A stretch of 64,000 nt of DNA from Shewanella amazonensis SB2B (GCF_000015245.1 NC_008700.1:4104501-4168500), one strand, 5' to 3'. Counted from the first letter of the stretch, positions 1 through 9,071 are shown. The notes: generated from the sequence alone by a model not told the origin. Made by a program: numbers and translations.

Positions 1-1
1 C

Positions 2-2713
2 GACCGAAGTGGCAACCTGGACCTGTCACAACTCAAGAGCTTGCAGGACTGGTACCTGAAGCTGGAACTGCAAAGTGTTGAAGGTGTGTCTGAAGTGGCA
101 ACCGTCGGCGGCATGGAGCAGACTTACCAAATCGTGCTGGAGCCCGACAAGCTGGCTATCTATAAGCTCGACATCGCCACCATCAAGGCCGCCATCACCC
201 GCGCCAACAGCGAGGCCGGTGGCAGTGTGGTGGAAATGGCCGAAGCCGAGTACATGGTGCGAGCCAAAGGCTACCGCCAAACGCTGGATGACTTCAGGGA
301 AATCCCCCTTGGGATCACCACAGGTGCCGGCACGCCGCTGTTGCTTAAAGATGTGGCCACCATTCGCAAGGGCCCGGCATCCCGCCGTGGCATCGCCGAA
401 CTCGACGGCGAAGGCGAGGTGGTGGGGGGTATTATCGTGATGCGTTACGGTGAAAATGCCCTGGCCACCATAGATGCGGTCAAAGCCAAGCTGGACGAAC
501 TCAAGGCAGGTTTACCTGATGGCGTCGAGATTGTGCCTACCTACGATCGTTCGCAGCTCATCCAAAACTCGGTGGACAACCTGCTCACCAAGGTGGTCGA
601 AGAGATGCTGGTAGTGGGCTTGGTGTGCCTGCTGTTTTTGCTGCACGCCCGCTCGACCCTGGTGGCCGTGTTTACCCTGCCATTGTCGATTCTTATCGCT
701 TTTATTGTGATGAATCACATGGGCATCAATGCCAACATCATGAGTCTTGGTGGTATTGCTATCGCCATTGGTGCCGTGGTGGACGGCGCCATTGTGATGA
801 TTGAAAACCTGCACAAGCACCTGGAGCACTTCAAACGGCAACATGAACGCGAGCCAAGCACCCGCGAGCACTGGGAAGTCGTGACCCAGGCATCGCTGGA
901 AGTGGGGCCCGCGCTGTTTTTCTCGCTGCTGATTATTACCCTGAGCTTTATTCCTGTGTTTGCGCTGGAAGCTCAGGAAGGCCGTCTGTTTGCCCCCCTC
1001 GCCTACACCAAAACCTTTGCCATGGCCGCAGCCTCAGTGCTGGCCATTACTTTGGTGCCGGTGCTCATGGGCTATTTTATCCGCGGTAAAATCCCGTCGG
1101 AGGAAGCCAACCCCATCAGTCGCTTTTTGATTGCTCTGTATAAACCCGCGCTGAACAAAGTATTGGCCTTCCCCAAGTTGACCTTGTTGGTTGCGCTCCT
1201 GGCACTGGCCAGTGTGGTGTATCCGGCAAGCCGAATGGGCAGTGAATTTATGCCCGAACTGGAAGAAGGGGATTTGTTGTACATGCCCACGGCCCTGCCG
1301 GGGATAAGCGCGGGCAAGGCCGCCGAAATACTGCAGCAAACTGACAGGCTGATAAAAACCGTGCCTGAAGTGGCCAGAGTGTTCGGCAAAATTGGCCGCG
1401 CCGAAACCGCCACGGATCCGGCGCCACTGACCATGCTGGAAACCACCATCATGCTCAAGCCTCGGCAGGAATGGCGTGAAGGCATCAATCTGAACGATAT
1501 CGTGGATGAACTGCAGCGTACCGTGAAGGTACCAGGGCTCACCAATGCCTGGGTGCAACCCATCAAAACCCGCATCGACATGCTCTCTACCGGCATAAAA
1601 ACGCCGGTGGGCATCAAGATAACCGGGGCCAATGTGGACGAGTTGCAGCAAATTGGTGCCAACGTCGAGGCCATTCTGGCCGCATTGCCCAACACCCGTT
1701 CCGCTTACGCAGAACGGGCCGGTGGAGGACGCTATATCGACATCGCACCCAAGCTGGATGTAGCCTCCCGCTACGGCATGACCCTCAACGACATCCAGGA
1801 CGTGGTGCGCTACGCCATTGGTGGCATGAATGTAGGTGAGTCAGTGCAGGGCGCCGAACGCTATCCCATCAACCTGCGTTACCCACGGGAACTGCGCGAC
1901 AGCCTGGAAAAACTGCGGGCATTGCCGGTTATCACCAAATCAGGGCACTATCTGCCTTTGGGCAATCTCGCTGACATCCAAATCAGCGATGGCCCTCCGA
2001 TGCTCAAGAGCGAAAACGGTCGGCTGATCTCCTGGGTGTTTGTGGACATTCAGGGCACATCAATCGGTGAATACATACAGACAGCCAAATCGGCACTGGA
2101 AGCTGAGCTGAACCTGCCCCCCAGATACAGCTACAGCTTTGCCGGCCAGTATGAATATATGCAGCGAGTCGATGCCAAGTTAAAGCAGGTGGTCCCCCTC
2201 GCCATCGGCATCATCTTTATCCTGCTGATGCTGACCTTTGGCTCGGGCAAGCAAGCGAGCATGATCATGCTCAGTCTGCCTTTTGCGCTGGTTGGCAGCA
2301 CCTGGTTGCTATATTTGCTGGACTACAACCTGTCGGTCGCAGTGGCCGTGGGTATGATTGCCCTCGCGGGGGTTGCCGCCGAGTTTGGTGTGGTGATGCT
2401 GGTGTATCTGAACAACGCCATCAAAGACCGCGATGCGCTGGGCCACTACCACAACGAAAGCGATCTCAAGGCCGCATTGGTTGAAGGTGCAGTCATGCGT
2501 ATTCGTCCCAAAGCCATGACGGTAGCGACCATCTTTTTTGGTCTCCTGCCCATCATGTGGGGCGCGGGGTCAGGCAATGAGGTGATGCAGAAGATTGCTG
2601 CACCTATGGTTGGCGGCATGGTGACGGCACCATTGCTGTCGCTGTTTGTGCTACCGGCGCTCTATTTGCTGGTATACCGCAAACGCTTCGCCGCCAAGGG
2701 TGACGAACAGTAA
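2..2713 (+). CDS. cusA: CusA-type heavy-metal RND efflux pump (5' truncated by window edge)
   Basis: Inner-membrane proton-driven transporter of a tripartite metal efflux system; 903 codons are visible and the reading frame is open through the left edge, so the N-terminus lies outside. The fourth membrane segment carries VVDGAIVMIEN, the charged signature of the HME (CzcA/CusA) branch. The central part (ALPGISAGKAAEIL, PEVARVFGKIGRAETATD, IDMLSTGIK) and the end (LAGVAAEFGVVML, RIRPKAMTV) resemble E. coli CusA most closely, which favours monovalent Cu/Ag, but the substrate is inference. Membrane-fusion (CusB) and outer-membrane partners would be expected upstream, outside the window. A weak hairpin follows the stop. 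Confidence 0.9.
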   Translation, partial: DRSGNLDLSQLKSLQDWYLKLELQSVEGVSEVATVGGMEQTYQIVLEPDKLAIYKLDIATIKAAITRANSEAGGSVVEMAEAEYMVRAKGYRQTLDDFREIPLGITTGAGTPLLLKDVATIRKGPASRRGIAELDGEGEVVGGIIVMRYGENALATIDAVKAKLDELKAGLPDGVEIVPTYDRSQLIQNSVDNLLTKVVEEMLVVGLVCLLFLLHARSTLVAVFTLPLSILIAFIVMNHMGINANIMSLGGIAIAIGAVVDGAIVMIENLHKHLEHFKRQHEREPSTREHWEVVTQASLEVGPALFFSLLIITLSFIPVFALEAQEGRLFAPLAYTKTFAMAAASVLAITLVPVLMGYFIRGKIPSEEANPISRFLIALYKPALNKVLAFPKLTLLVALLALASVVYPASRMGSEFMPELEEGDLLYMPTALPGISAGKAAEILQQTDRLIKTVPEVARVFGKIGRAETATDPAPLTMLETTIMLKPRQEWREGINLNDIVDELQRTVKVPGLTNAWVQPIKTRIDMLSTGIKTPVGIKITGANVDELQQIGANVEAILAALPNTRSAYAERAGGGRYIDIAPKLDVASRYGMTLNDIQDVVRYAIGGMNVGESVQGAERYPINLRYPRELRDSLEKLRALPVITKSGHYLPLGNLADIQISDGPPMLKSENGRLISWVFVDIQGTSIGEYIQTAKSALEAELNLPPRYSYSFAGQYEYMQRVDAKLKQVVPLAIGIIFILLMLTFGSGKQASMIMLSLPFALVGSTWLLYLLDYNLSVAVAVGMIALAGVAAEFGVVMLVYLNNAIKDRDALGHYHNESDLKAALVEGAVMRIRPKAMTVATIFFGLLPIMWGAGSGNEVMQKIAAPMVGGMVTAPLLSLFVLPALYLLVYRKRFAAKGDEQ

Positions 2714-2740
2714 TGTATTAGTCTACTTATTGATATGTAA

Positions 2741-2762
2741 GGCTTCCTCTTATGGGGAAGCC
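2741..2762 (+). terminator. weak hairpin after cusA
   Basis: GGCTTCC (2741-2747) pairs with GGAAGCC (2756-2762) across an 8-nt loop. No T tract follows directly, so intrinsic termination would be weak. Confidence 0.35.
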
Positions 2763-2793
2763 TGATACACTGGGCTAATTTTTCTTTCGGGTA

Positions 2794-3774
2794 ATGCCTC
2801 AAGTGACGTTTTTTCTGCGCCTGTTACCACTGCTCATCGGTGTTTTATCCCTGCCAGTTGCTGCCGATACCTTTGTTGCCAAACAAAGCTGCCCCCTGTA
2901 CCAATCCAAAAATAAACTGACCAATCCCAATGAGGTGATGACTGTCCCCGGGCAGGCATATCCGGTATTGGAACTGCTGGGTAACCCAAAACGGCCAGAC
3001 TGGGTGCGAGTCACCACGGCGGCGCTGGAGTCCCCCGAACGTTGGGTCGCGGCAAAGTGCGGAAATCTTGAGAGCCACCCGGCCAAAGAGGCACCAGCCC
3101 GATGTGACATTAGCGGTGAGCAGGACAGCCATGTGCTGGCACTGAGCTGGCAAGGCGCCTTCTGTGAACTCTTTGGCAAAGGAAAGCCCGAGTGCAAGGC
3201 TCTGGACGACACAGCCACATCGACTCGCTGGTTGTCATTGACACTCCATGGCCTGTGGCCCAACAAGAGCGCCTGTGGCACCGACTATGGCTTTTGTGGT
3301 GAGGTAAAGCACAAGGCCAAGGGATTTTGTAAGTATCCCGACATTGCACTCAGCGATGCTGCAAGGGATAAGTTGGCTCTGGTGATGCCATCGGCCGATT
3401 TTGGCTCCTGCCTTGAAAAACATCAGTGGTGGAAACACGGCAGTTGCCAGCAGATGCATGCCGATCAGTACTTTATCGAAGCTTCCAGGCTTACCGGCTT
3501 AGTTAATGAAAGTCGCATGGCAAAATTGCTGGCAGACAGCAGCGGCAAAATGCAGTCAACGGCAACCCTTCGTCAGGCGTTTACCGACGAATTTGGTAAG
3601 CAGAGTGCAAAGCGGATTAGCTTTCATTGCAGTCGCGGCTTGTTAACGGAAATCCGTCTGAGCCTGCCGGCAACCCTCGATGCTTCTTTGGAACTCAAAC
3701 ACTTGCTGGCCCGCCAGGCGCCGGAGCTCAGAGACAGCTGCCCGGCTAGCTTTCTGGTTGATGTGCCCGGCTAG
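2794..3774 (+). CDS. periplasmic ribonuclease T2 family protein (RNase I-like)
   Basis: 326 aa. A signal peptide (residues 1-24, cleavage near VAA-D) predicts a periplasmic or secreted enzyme. Residues ~25-105 form an extra region not found in E. coli RNase I, possibly SH3-like. The T2 domain starts at VLALSWQ. Active-site segment CAS I is LHGLWPN (His152) and CAS II is HQWWKHGSC (His215). Eight or more cysteines fit disulfide stabilisation. Oddity: the Glu usual in CAS II (YEYAKHG in E. coli RNase I, HEW-KHG in fungal and plant enzymes) is Gln211 here. The enzyme would cleave RNA to 2',3'-cyclic products; the effect of the Gln is unknown. Ribosome-binding site is weak. Confidence 0.87.
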   Translation: MPQVTFFLRLLPLLIGVLSLPVAADTFVAKQSCPLYQSKNKLTNPNEVMTVPGQAYPVLELLGNPKRPDWVRVTTAALESPERWVAAKCGNLESHPAKEAPARCDISGEQDSHVLALSWQGAFCELFGKGKPECKALDDTATSTRWLSLTLHGLWPNKSACGTDYGFCGEVKHKAKGFCKYPDIALSDAARDKLALVMPSADFGSCLEKHQWWKHGSCQQMHADQYFIEASRLTGLVNESRMAKLLADSSGKMQSTATLRQAFTDEFGKQSAKRISFHCSRGLLTEIRLSLPATLDASLELKHLLARQAPELRDSCPASFLVDVPG

Positions 3775-3794
3775 CACACCTTTGGCGGCGTATT

Positions 3795-4571
3795 TCAGCC
3801 ACCGTGGATGGCAATGACAGAAAACACACCGCCATCCGGGTCGTTGAGCACAGCGAAGCGCCCCACCCCGGGAATATTGGTAGGGGGTACACACAGAGTG
3901 CCCCCCAATTCTTGCGCCCTCCTGGCAAAAACATCGCAGTCCACCACCTGGAAATACAACATCCAGTGTGCGGGCATTTCGCCCCACTCTGCCGTCATCT
4001 CCAACATGCCGCCAAGGGCCTCGTCAGCAACCAACCATTCCCGGTAAGGCATGTCTTCGTTTGCGGATTCCCGGCAGTCCCAGCCAAAAACCTGACTGTA
4101 AAATCCCTGAGCCCGTGAGGGGCTCCGACAGGCAAGTTCTACCCAACACAGGGCTCCGGGTTCGCCGCGGCGCTTGGCTCCAATGTGCCTTTTGCTCTGC
4201 CACACGGCAAAGCGGGCTCCTTCGGGGTCAGCCAACTGCGCCATCCAACCGGCATGACCCACCTCATGGGGCCCCATAATAAGCTCTCCCCCCGCCGCTT
4301 TAACCCGTTCAATGGCCGCATTCACATCTTCTGTCGCGAAGTAAATTCCCCATTGGGTCTTTACGCTGCCAGCCAATGCAGAAGGCACCTGATAGATGGC
4401 TCCGAGGTCGTCCCCATCGAGAGTAAACATCGAGAAAGCACTGCCGGGCATGGCCATATCAGCCATCTCCCAACCAAACAACTTATGATAAAAGTCCTTG
4501 GCACCCTGCCAGTCATGGGTGGCCAGCTCACTCCAGCAAGGCTGACCCGGTGCATATTCGATTACACGCAT
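3795..4571 (-). CDS. two-domain VOC (glyoxalase/bleomycin-resistance fold) protein
   Basis: 258 aa. Two tandem vicinal-oxygen-chelate modules: residues ~5-120 begin PCWSELATHDWQGAKDFYHK and residues ~130-258 begin ALCWVELACRSPSRAQGFYS, the pattern of Cfp30B-type duplicated VOC proteins. Substrate and metal use are unknown. The start is set at 4571 because AAGGAG lies 8 nt upstream of it on the minus strand; an in-frame ATG 36 nt further upstream (4607) has no Shine-Dalgarno sequence. It is divergent from the globin gene, with an inverted repeat between the two, so co-regulation is possible. Confidence 0.8.
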   Translation of the reverse strand: MRVIEYAPGQPCWSELATHDWQGAKDFYHKLFGWEMADMAMPGSAFSMFTLDGDDLGAIYQVPSALAGSVKTQWGIYFATEDVNAAIERVKAAGGELIMGPHEVGHAGWMAQLADPEGARFAVWQSKRHIGAKRRGEPGALCWVELACRSPSRAQGFYSQVFGWDCRESANEDMPYREWLVADEALGGMLEMTAEWGEMPAHWMLYFQVVDCDVFARRAQELGGTLCVPPTNIPGVGRFAVLNDPDGGVFSVIAIHGG

Positions 4572-4607
4572 GCCCCTGACTCCTTCAGGTAAGTGTATGG
4601 AATTCAA

Positions 4608-4623
4608 GTTAAGTAGTCTTAAC
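4608..4623. repeat. inverted repeat between VOC and globin genes
   Basis: GTTAAG (4608-4613) and CTTAAC (4618-4623) flank TAGT. An outer AAGTTA (4606-4611) and TAACTT (4624-4629) extend the partial symmetry. It sits in the 98-nt divergent spacer and could be an operator. It does not match the NsrR consensus. Confidence 0.35.
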
Positions 4624-4669
4624 TAACTTTGTCTATGCTTAGGGAAACAATTTCAGGGATGGAATCTCT

Positions 4670-5095
4670 ATGTCACTGACCAACGACCAAATATCACTCA
4701 TCAACCAGTCTTTCGGCCTGGTTCGCCCCATTGCCGATGACGCAGCGGCACTTTTCTATCGCAACCTGTTCGAAATAGACCCATCACTGCGGTCATTATT
4801 TAAATCCGATCTCAAGATTCAGGGACGCAAGCTGATGGCGATGTTGGATGCCGCAGTAAAGGGACTGAATAACCCGGATAAGTTAGTCCCTGTCTTGCAG
4901 GACCTGGCCCGGCGGCATGTGCAATACGGAGTGAAAACCCATCATTTTTCTCCCGTGGGCAACGCACTGCTGTATACCCTGGCCGAAGGCTTGGGTGACA
5001 AGTTTACCAAAGAAGTGAAAGACGCCTGGATAGCGGTATTACATTTGGTCGCAGATGTGATGAAGGCGGAGATGAAAAAGCAGGGCTGTGCCTAG
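4670..5095 (+). CDS. single-domain bacterial globin (Vitreoscilla-type hemoglobin)
   Basis: 141 aa, a cytoplasmic heme protein of the myoglobin-like class expected to bind O2 and to scavenge NO or oxygen. By comparison with Vitreoscilla VHb: B10 Tyr30 (LFYRNLF), CD1 Phe44 (SLFKSD), proximal F8 His83 (RRHVQYGV), with Gln51 near E7. There is no C-terminal FAD/NAD reductase domain, so it is not a full flavohemoglobin and would need a separate reductase. GGA lies 7 nt upstream of the ATG. Divergent from the VOC gene and convergent with tRNA-Gly. Confidence 0.9.
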   Translation: MSLTNDQISLINQSFGLVRPIADDAAALFYRNLFEIDPSLRSLFKSDLKIQGRKLMAMLDAAVKGLNNPDKLVPVLQDLARRHVQYGVKTHHFSPVGNALLYTLAEGLGDKFTKEVKDAWIAVLHLVADVMKAEMKKQGCA

Positions 5096-5128
5096 TCAAG
5101 TGAAACGGGAGAAGTGGAGCAATTGGAC

Positions 5129-5202
5129 TGGAGCGGGTGAAGGGAATCGAACCCTCGTATGCAGCTTGGGAAGCTGCCGTTCTACCATTGAACTACACCC
5201 GC
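5129..5202 (-). tRNA. tRNA-Gly (anticodon CCC)
   Basis: 74 nt with encoded CCA (5129-5131 as TGG on the plus strand). Acceptor GCGGGTG pairs with CACCCGC; the T loop is GTTCGATTC. The anticodon stem GCAGC/GCTGC encloses TTCCCAA, giving anticodon CCC. It closely resembles E. coli glyU. It is a single isolated tRNA. Its likely promoter lies within the terminator of the upstream permease gene. Confidence 0.95.
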
Positions 5203-5211
5203 CTTTTACGC

Positions 5212-5244
5212 GTTATAAATTACTGAAATCCATGCCTTTGTCAA
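5212..5244 (-). promoter_or_regulatory. candidate sigma70 promoter of tRNA-Gly
   Basis: Minus strand: a perfect -35 TTGACA at 5239-5244 and an AT-rich -10 region (ATTTATAAC, 5212-5220) with an 18-21 nt spacer depending on register. A GC-rich segment (GCG near 5210) precedes the tRNA, like the discriminators of stringently controlled promoters. The -35 lies in the loop and 5' arm junction of the hairpin at 5230-5256. Confidence 0.5.
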
Positions 5245-5256
5245 GCAAAGGCATGG
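5230..5256 (-). terminator. hairpin terminator after the aromatic amino acid permease
   Basis: Perfect 11-bp stem CCATGCCTTTG / CAAAGGCATGG with a 5-nt loop, 10 nt beyond the permease stop codon. On the minus strand it is followed by a broken T-rich stretch (ATTTCAGTAATTT), so termination may be partial. Confidence 0.65.
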
Positions 5257-5265
5257 CAGTATCCT

Positions 5266-6522
5266 TTAACGGTATACAGGTAACAGCTCAGCCATTGCGA
5301 GCAGATGGCAAGCTGCCGTCAGAATACCGAAACTTATCACCAGATAGATAACACCAGCGCCACCTGGCACCCTGAAACCGGGGTAGTCCGGTTGCTGCTT
5401 TCTGAGCTTCAACGCCATGACTCCGGGTACAAGCAGGGTCCAAACGGTAGCCGCCAGCGCAGCAAAGCCGATGGCGACCAAAAAGCCGTCGGGAAACAGC
5501 AGCCCCAACAAGGTCGGCGGCAAGAAAGTGACGGCAGCGGTCTTAAAACGCCCTTTAGCGTCATCGGCAAAACCAAAGAGGTCTGCCAGATAGTCAAACA
5601 ATCCCAGGGTCACGCCAAGGAATGAAGAGGCTACAGCAAGGTTGGCAAACAGGGTCAGCATTTTGCCGAGCCAGTCGTTGGCCATGACCTCCGACAGGGC
5701 CGACACCAACACGCCCATGTTGCCACCCTGAGCTATGATATCACTGAACTGACTGCGCGGCAGATTGCCCATGGCAGCCAGCAGCCAGCACACATAAATC
5801 ACCAGTGCGATAAAGGTGCCGATACAAATCGCCTTAATGATGACGGACGGATTTTTACCGTAGTATTTCACCAGAGAAGGCACGTTGCCGTGGTAGCCAA
5901 AACTCGCCAGCCCGAAGGGAATTGCTGCCCACAAAAACGGGGCAAAGCGGGCTTCGCCATCGGGCGAGAATAAATTGCTCGGCTGCACCTCAATCAGTAG
6001 GTTTCCGACCGCCAGGAAGAAGGTCATTATCATGCCACCCAGCATAATGGTGGTGATTCTGTCCACCGCTTTGGTACTTATCATAACGATGGCCGCCAAT
6101 ACCGCAGCAAACACCAACCCAGCCACACTTTGTGGCAGGCTGATGCCCATTCCCGACAGGCTGTGATTCACGATGGAGCCACCACCACTGATATAGGCGT
6201 ATGTCAGGATATAGAGCACGAAGGCAATGGAGAGCCCGTTGACGATACGGCCAAAGCGTCCCAAGCTGTCGCGGGTAAGGGTATCAAAGCTGGCACCCGG
6301 CTCGAACCTCAGGTTAGTTTCCAGCAGCAGTAATCCCGACAACAACATGCACAGCCAAATCGCCACCATCAGCAGCAGCGAATAGCCAAACCACATGCCG
6401 GCGCCCACCACAGGCAGGGAAAACATTCCTGCTCCCACCGTAGTACCGGCGATAATCATGGCGCCACCCAGCAGCGATGGAGTTTTGACCGGATGCCTGG
6501 CGGCATTCATGTGGTTAGCCAT
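5266..6522 (-). CDS. mtr: aromatic amino acid permease (Mtr/TyrP, HAAAP family)
   Basis: 418 aa inner-membrane proton symporter with about 11 hydrophobic segments. Resemblance to E. coli Mtr (tryptophan permease) is strong throughout: SLLGGAMIIAGTTVGAGMFS at the N-terminus, LASFGYHGNVPSLVKYYGK mid-protein, and ASSFLGVTLGLFDYLADLFG near residue 310. Tryptophan is the best guess, but tyrosine cannot be excluded from sequence. Its ATG (6520-6522) overlaps the plsB stop by one base (TGATG), indicating translational coupling. An in-frame Met at residue 5 is an alternative start. Confidence 0.85.
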   Translation of the reverse strand: MANHMNAARHPVKTPSLLGGAMIIAGTTVGAGMFSLPVVGAGMWFGYSLLLMVAIWLCMLLSGLLLLETNLRFEPGASFDTLTRDSLGRFGRIVNGLSIAFVLYILTYAYISGGGSIVNHSLSGMGISLPQSVAGLVFAAVLAAIVMISTKAVDRITTIMLGGMIMTFFLAVGNLLIEVQPSNLFSPDGEARFAPFLWAAIPFGLASFGYHGNVPSLVKYYGKNPSVIIKAICIGTFIALVIYVCWLLAAMGNLPRSQFSDIIAQGGNMGVLVSALSEVMANDWLGKMLTLFANLAVASSFLGVTLGLFDYLADLFGFADDAKGRFKTAAVTFLPPTLLGLLFPDGFLVAIGFAALAATVWTLLVPGVMALKLRKQQPDYPGFRVPGGAGVIYLVISFGILTAACHLLAMAELLPVYR

Positions 6523-8945
6523 CAGTCGTCCTGCTCCTGATTCAGCGTCTCAATAATGGTCTGACGCACTGAGCTTCTGAGGAGCCCGTTGGCATGATCA
6601 CGGATTTTACGCACCTTGTCGCCATCTGCCTTATCAGACAGATAACCCAGATCTTTCAGCTTACTCGACAGCAATGCATAGAGCTTTTTGTCGTAAAACT
6701 CAGGTGCCATGACCCCATGAATGGCACCGAGGCGACTGGCCAGACGATGGCTGTGATGCTCGAGGTCGGCGCGCTCCATTCTGGGTTGCTCACCCAAGAG
6801 GTTGAAAATAATGGCGTAGCGTTTGAGAGTTTCACCTACCACACCGGCCAGCAACAACAGCTGATTGATACGGTCGTCGACCAGTTTCAGTCGGTTATCG
6901 CCGGTAATCAGGCCCTCTGACTTAAAGCACTCCACCAGCGCATCCACATAGGCTGGCAAATCGGTAACACCCATAAAGAGCTCTGCCTTGAGCAGCGGAT
7001 AGAACTCGGCAACCAGCTCCTGCAGTTCTTCTCTGGAGACTTCTTCATGGCGCACCATTACTGTGGCAATCAATGAGGGGATCACAAACAAGTGGATGAT
7101 GTTGTTGCGATAATAGGTCATGGAGATGGCAAGGCTATCATCAATGGAGATGATGGTACCCAAATCATCCTTGGTTTCGGTCAGCTTGTTCAGCTCAATG
7201 CCGCGATCGACCAGCTCCTTGCCACAACCCTCTGTCACTGATGCGTACGAGGTATAAGGGACGGATTTCAGCAGGCTCAGATACAAATCAATCTGGCGCT
7301 CCAGCTGGTTGCGCTCCAGCGCATTTTGCTCCGAGGCCAGCAATACCATGCTGGAGAGCGTAACAGAACTGGCGGCTGCGGCATCATTGATACGGGTCAT
7401 CACCCGATTGGCCAGTGCATTCACCACCGGGGTCAGCCAGGAAGGTTTTTGTTCGGGATCTTCACCCACTTCCTCGCGCCAATTGGGAACTTTTTCGGTC
7501 AAAAAGTTCTGCAGGGTGATGGGCTGGCCAAAATTCACATAGCCACGGCCAAAATTACCCAGTTTGCGTATGGCACCAAATACCTGCCACACGGATTCCT
7601 TTTCTTTTTTCTTGCCCGACAGCTCTTTGTGATAAGTAGCCACTTCCATCACATGGTCGTAACCCAAATACACAGGCACCAGAGTCACTGGTCGCTCAAT
7701 GCCACGGATAACCGAAGACAAGGTCATGGCCAGCATGCCGGTTTTAGGCGCCAGCAGACGACCGGTACGGGAGCGGCCACCTTCGGTGAAGTACTCCACC
7801 GAATACCCCTTTGCGAACAGCTGATCCAGATATTCACGGAATACTGCGGTGTAGAGCTTGTTGCCGTTGAAGCTGCGGCGGATAAAGAAGGCGCCGCCAC
7901 GGCGGAACATGGGGCCTGCTGGCCAGAAATTCAGGTTAATCCCGGCCGCAATGTGGGGCGGCACCATGCCTTCGTAATAAAGGATGTAAGACAGCAACAA
8001 ATAATCCATGTGCGAGCGGTGGCAAGGCACATACACAATCTCATGACCGTCGTGGTGCAACTGGCGAATTTGCTCGGCACCCTTGATACTGATGCCCTTA
8101 TAGAGCTTGTTCCACAGCCAGGTGAGGAAGCGCTCGGCGATACGTACCAGGCTGTCGGAGTAGTCGGCAGCAATCTCATCCAAATATTGAATGGCAGTTT
8201 CACGGGCCTTTTCTTCTGAGATTTTCTTACTGGAGGCCTCTTCAGCAATGGCTTTTTTCAGGTTGTCAGATTTCAGCAGGGCATGGAACATGGCTTGACG
8301 ATTGGGCAACACAGGTCCGGTCATCACCTTACGCTGACGGCGGAAATGGACTCTCGCGACCCGGGCAAGCTTGTGGGCAATGCGCTTATCGGTGCCATGT
8401 TCATCGGCCATATGACGAAGTGACACAGCACGGGAAAACTGCACAAAGTTATGACGACCCAGGAACAAAATCATCAAACACTTACGCAGCCAGGTCGGAT
8501 CTTCCCGTTCGAGTACTGCCGCACGCATGGTGTCATCCTCTTTACCCGGGGTACGTCCCCAGTAAAGACTCACAGGCACCAGCTGTATATCGAGTTCTTG
8601 CTGCTGACGGTGCAGGGCCAGTAATTGCTGGAAGGTCTGCAAAAAAGGCTCATTACTGTCACGCTTTCCAAACAGCGGCTTTCGGCCTTCCAGACACACG
8701 ACCCTAGGGGTCTTGATCCCATCAATTTCCAGCATCTGATAGGGGCTGGGTAATCCAAGCTTGCCAGTTATCTCATGGAGCGCAGCGATATCGCTCACAG
8801 ACTCGGTTTTCATGACGTAAACCAAGGGGCGGGAGGGATCGAGATTCAAATCGGCGAAGGGATCCTGAGGTACCACTATGGTGTGTACCAACTGCTTTTG
8901 GATCCACCGCAAGGACTTAAACCAAAAAGACTCGTGTGCTGACAT
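6522..8945 (-). CDS. plsB: glycerol-3-phosphate O-acyltransferase PlsB
   Basis: 807 aa, the same length as the E. coli enzyme. It transfers an acyl group from acyl-ACP or acyl-CoA to sn-glycerol-3-phosphate, the first step of phospholipid synthesis, at the inner membrane. The acyltransferase core shows HX4D as HRSHMD (His309-Asp314) in CHRSHMDYLLLSY, then GGAFFIRRSF and the substrate-binding EGGRSRTGR. Divergent from lexA across 151 nt and followed by the permease with a 1-nt overlap. The plsB/lexA neighbourhood is the familiar gammaproteobacterial one. Confidence 0.96.
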   Translation of the reverse strand: MSAHESFWFKSLRWIQKQLVHTIVVPQDPFADLNLDPSRPLVYVMKTESVSDIAALHEITGKLGLPSPYQMLEIDGIKTPRVVCLEGRKPLFGKRDSNEPFLQTFQQLLALHRQQQELDIQLVPVSLYWGRTPGKEDDTMRAAVLEREDPTWLRKCLMILFLGRHNFVQFSRAVSLRHMADEHGTDKRIAHKLARVARVHFRRQRKVMTGPVLPNRQAMFHALLKSDNLKKAIAEEASSKKISEEKARETAIQYLDEIAADYSDSLVRIAERFLTWLWNKLYKGISIKGAEQIRQLHHDGHEIVYVPCHRSHMDYLLLSYILYYEGMVPPHIAAGINLNFWPAGPMFRRGGAFFIRRSFNGNKLYTAVFREYLDQLFAKGYSVEYFTEGGRSRTGRLLAPKTGMLAMTLSSVIRGIERPVTLVPVYLGYDHVMEVATYHKELSGKKKEKESVWQVFGAIRKLGNFGRGYVNFGQPITLQNFLTEKVPNWREEVGEDPEQKPSWLTPVVNALANRVMTRINDAAAASSVTLSSMVLLASEQNALERNQLERQIDLYLSLLKSVPYTSYASVTEGCGKELVDRGIELNKLTETKDDLGTIISIDDSLAISMTYYRNNIIHLFVIPSLIATVMVRHEEVSREELQELVAEFYPLLKAELFMGVTDLPAYVDALVECFKSEGLITGDNRLKLVDDRINQLLLLAGVVGETLKRYAIIFNLLGEQPRMERADLEHHSHRLASRLGAIHGVMAPEFYDKKLYALLSSKLKDLGYLSDKADGDKVRKIRDHANGLLRSSVRQTIIETLNQEQDD

Positions 8946-9051
8946 TCTGATATTGGGAACCTGGCTTCAATCAATAGCGCAATAGAATATCAGACAGCCG
9001 CAGCCATTAGCCAATAATCTGAAAAATGGTTAATACTTGCGCTGATTAAAA

Positions 9052-9071
9052 TACTGTATATACTGACAGTA
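9052..9071 (+). promoter_or_regulatory. LexA (SOS) box 1 upstream of lexA
   Basis: TACTGTATATACTGACAGTA matches CTGT-N8-ACAG exactly, with TA flanks. It lies 26 nt before the lexA start and overlaps the expected promoter. Confidence 0.92.

Noticed and set aside
4600..4669. NsrR-type nitric oxide operator before the globin gene
   Set aside because: The inverted repeat lacks the AAGATGY half-sites and spacing of NsrR boxes.
7326..8219. 297-codon open frame on the plus strand opposite plsB
   Set aside because: It lies wholly inside a well-conserved gene, its translation is rich in His/Gln without any motif, and it has no ribosome-binding site. Such antisense frames are common in GC-balanced genes.
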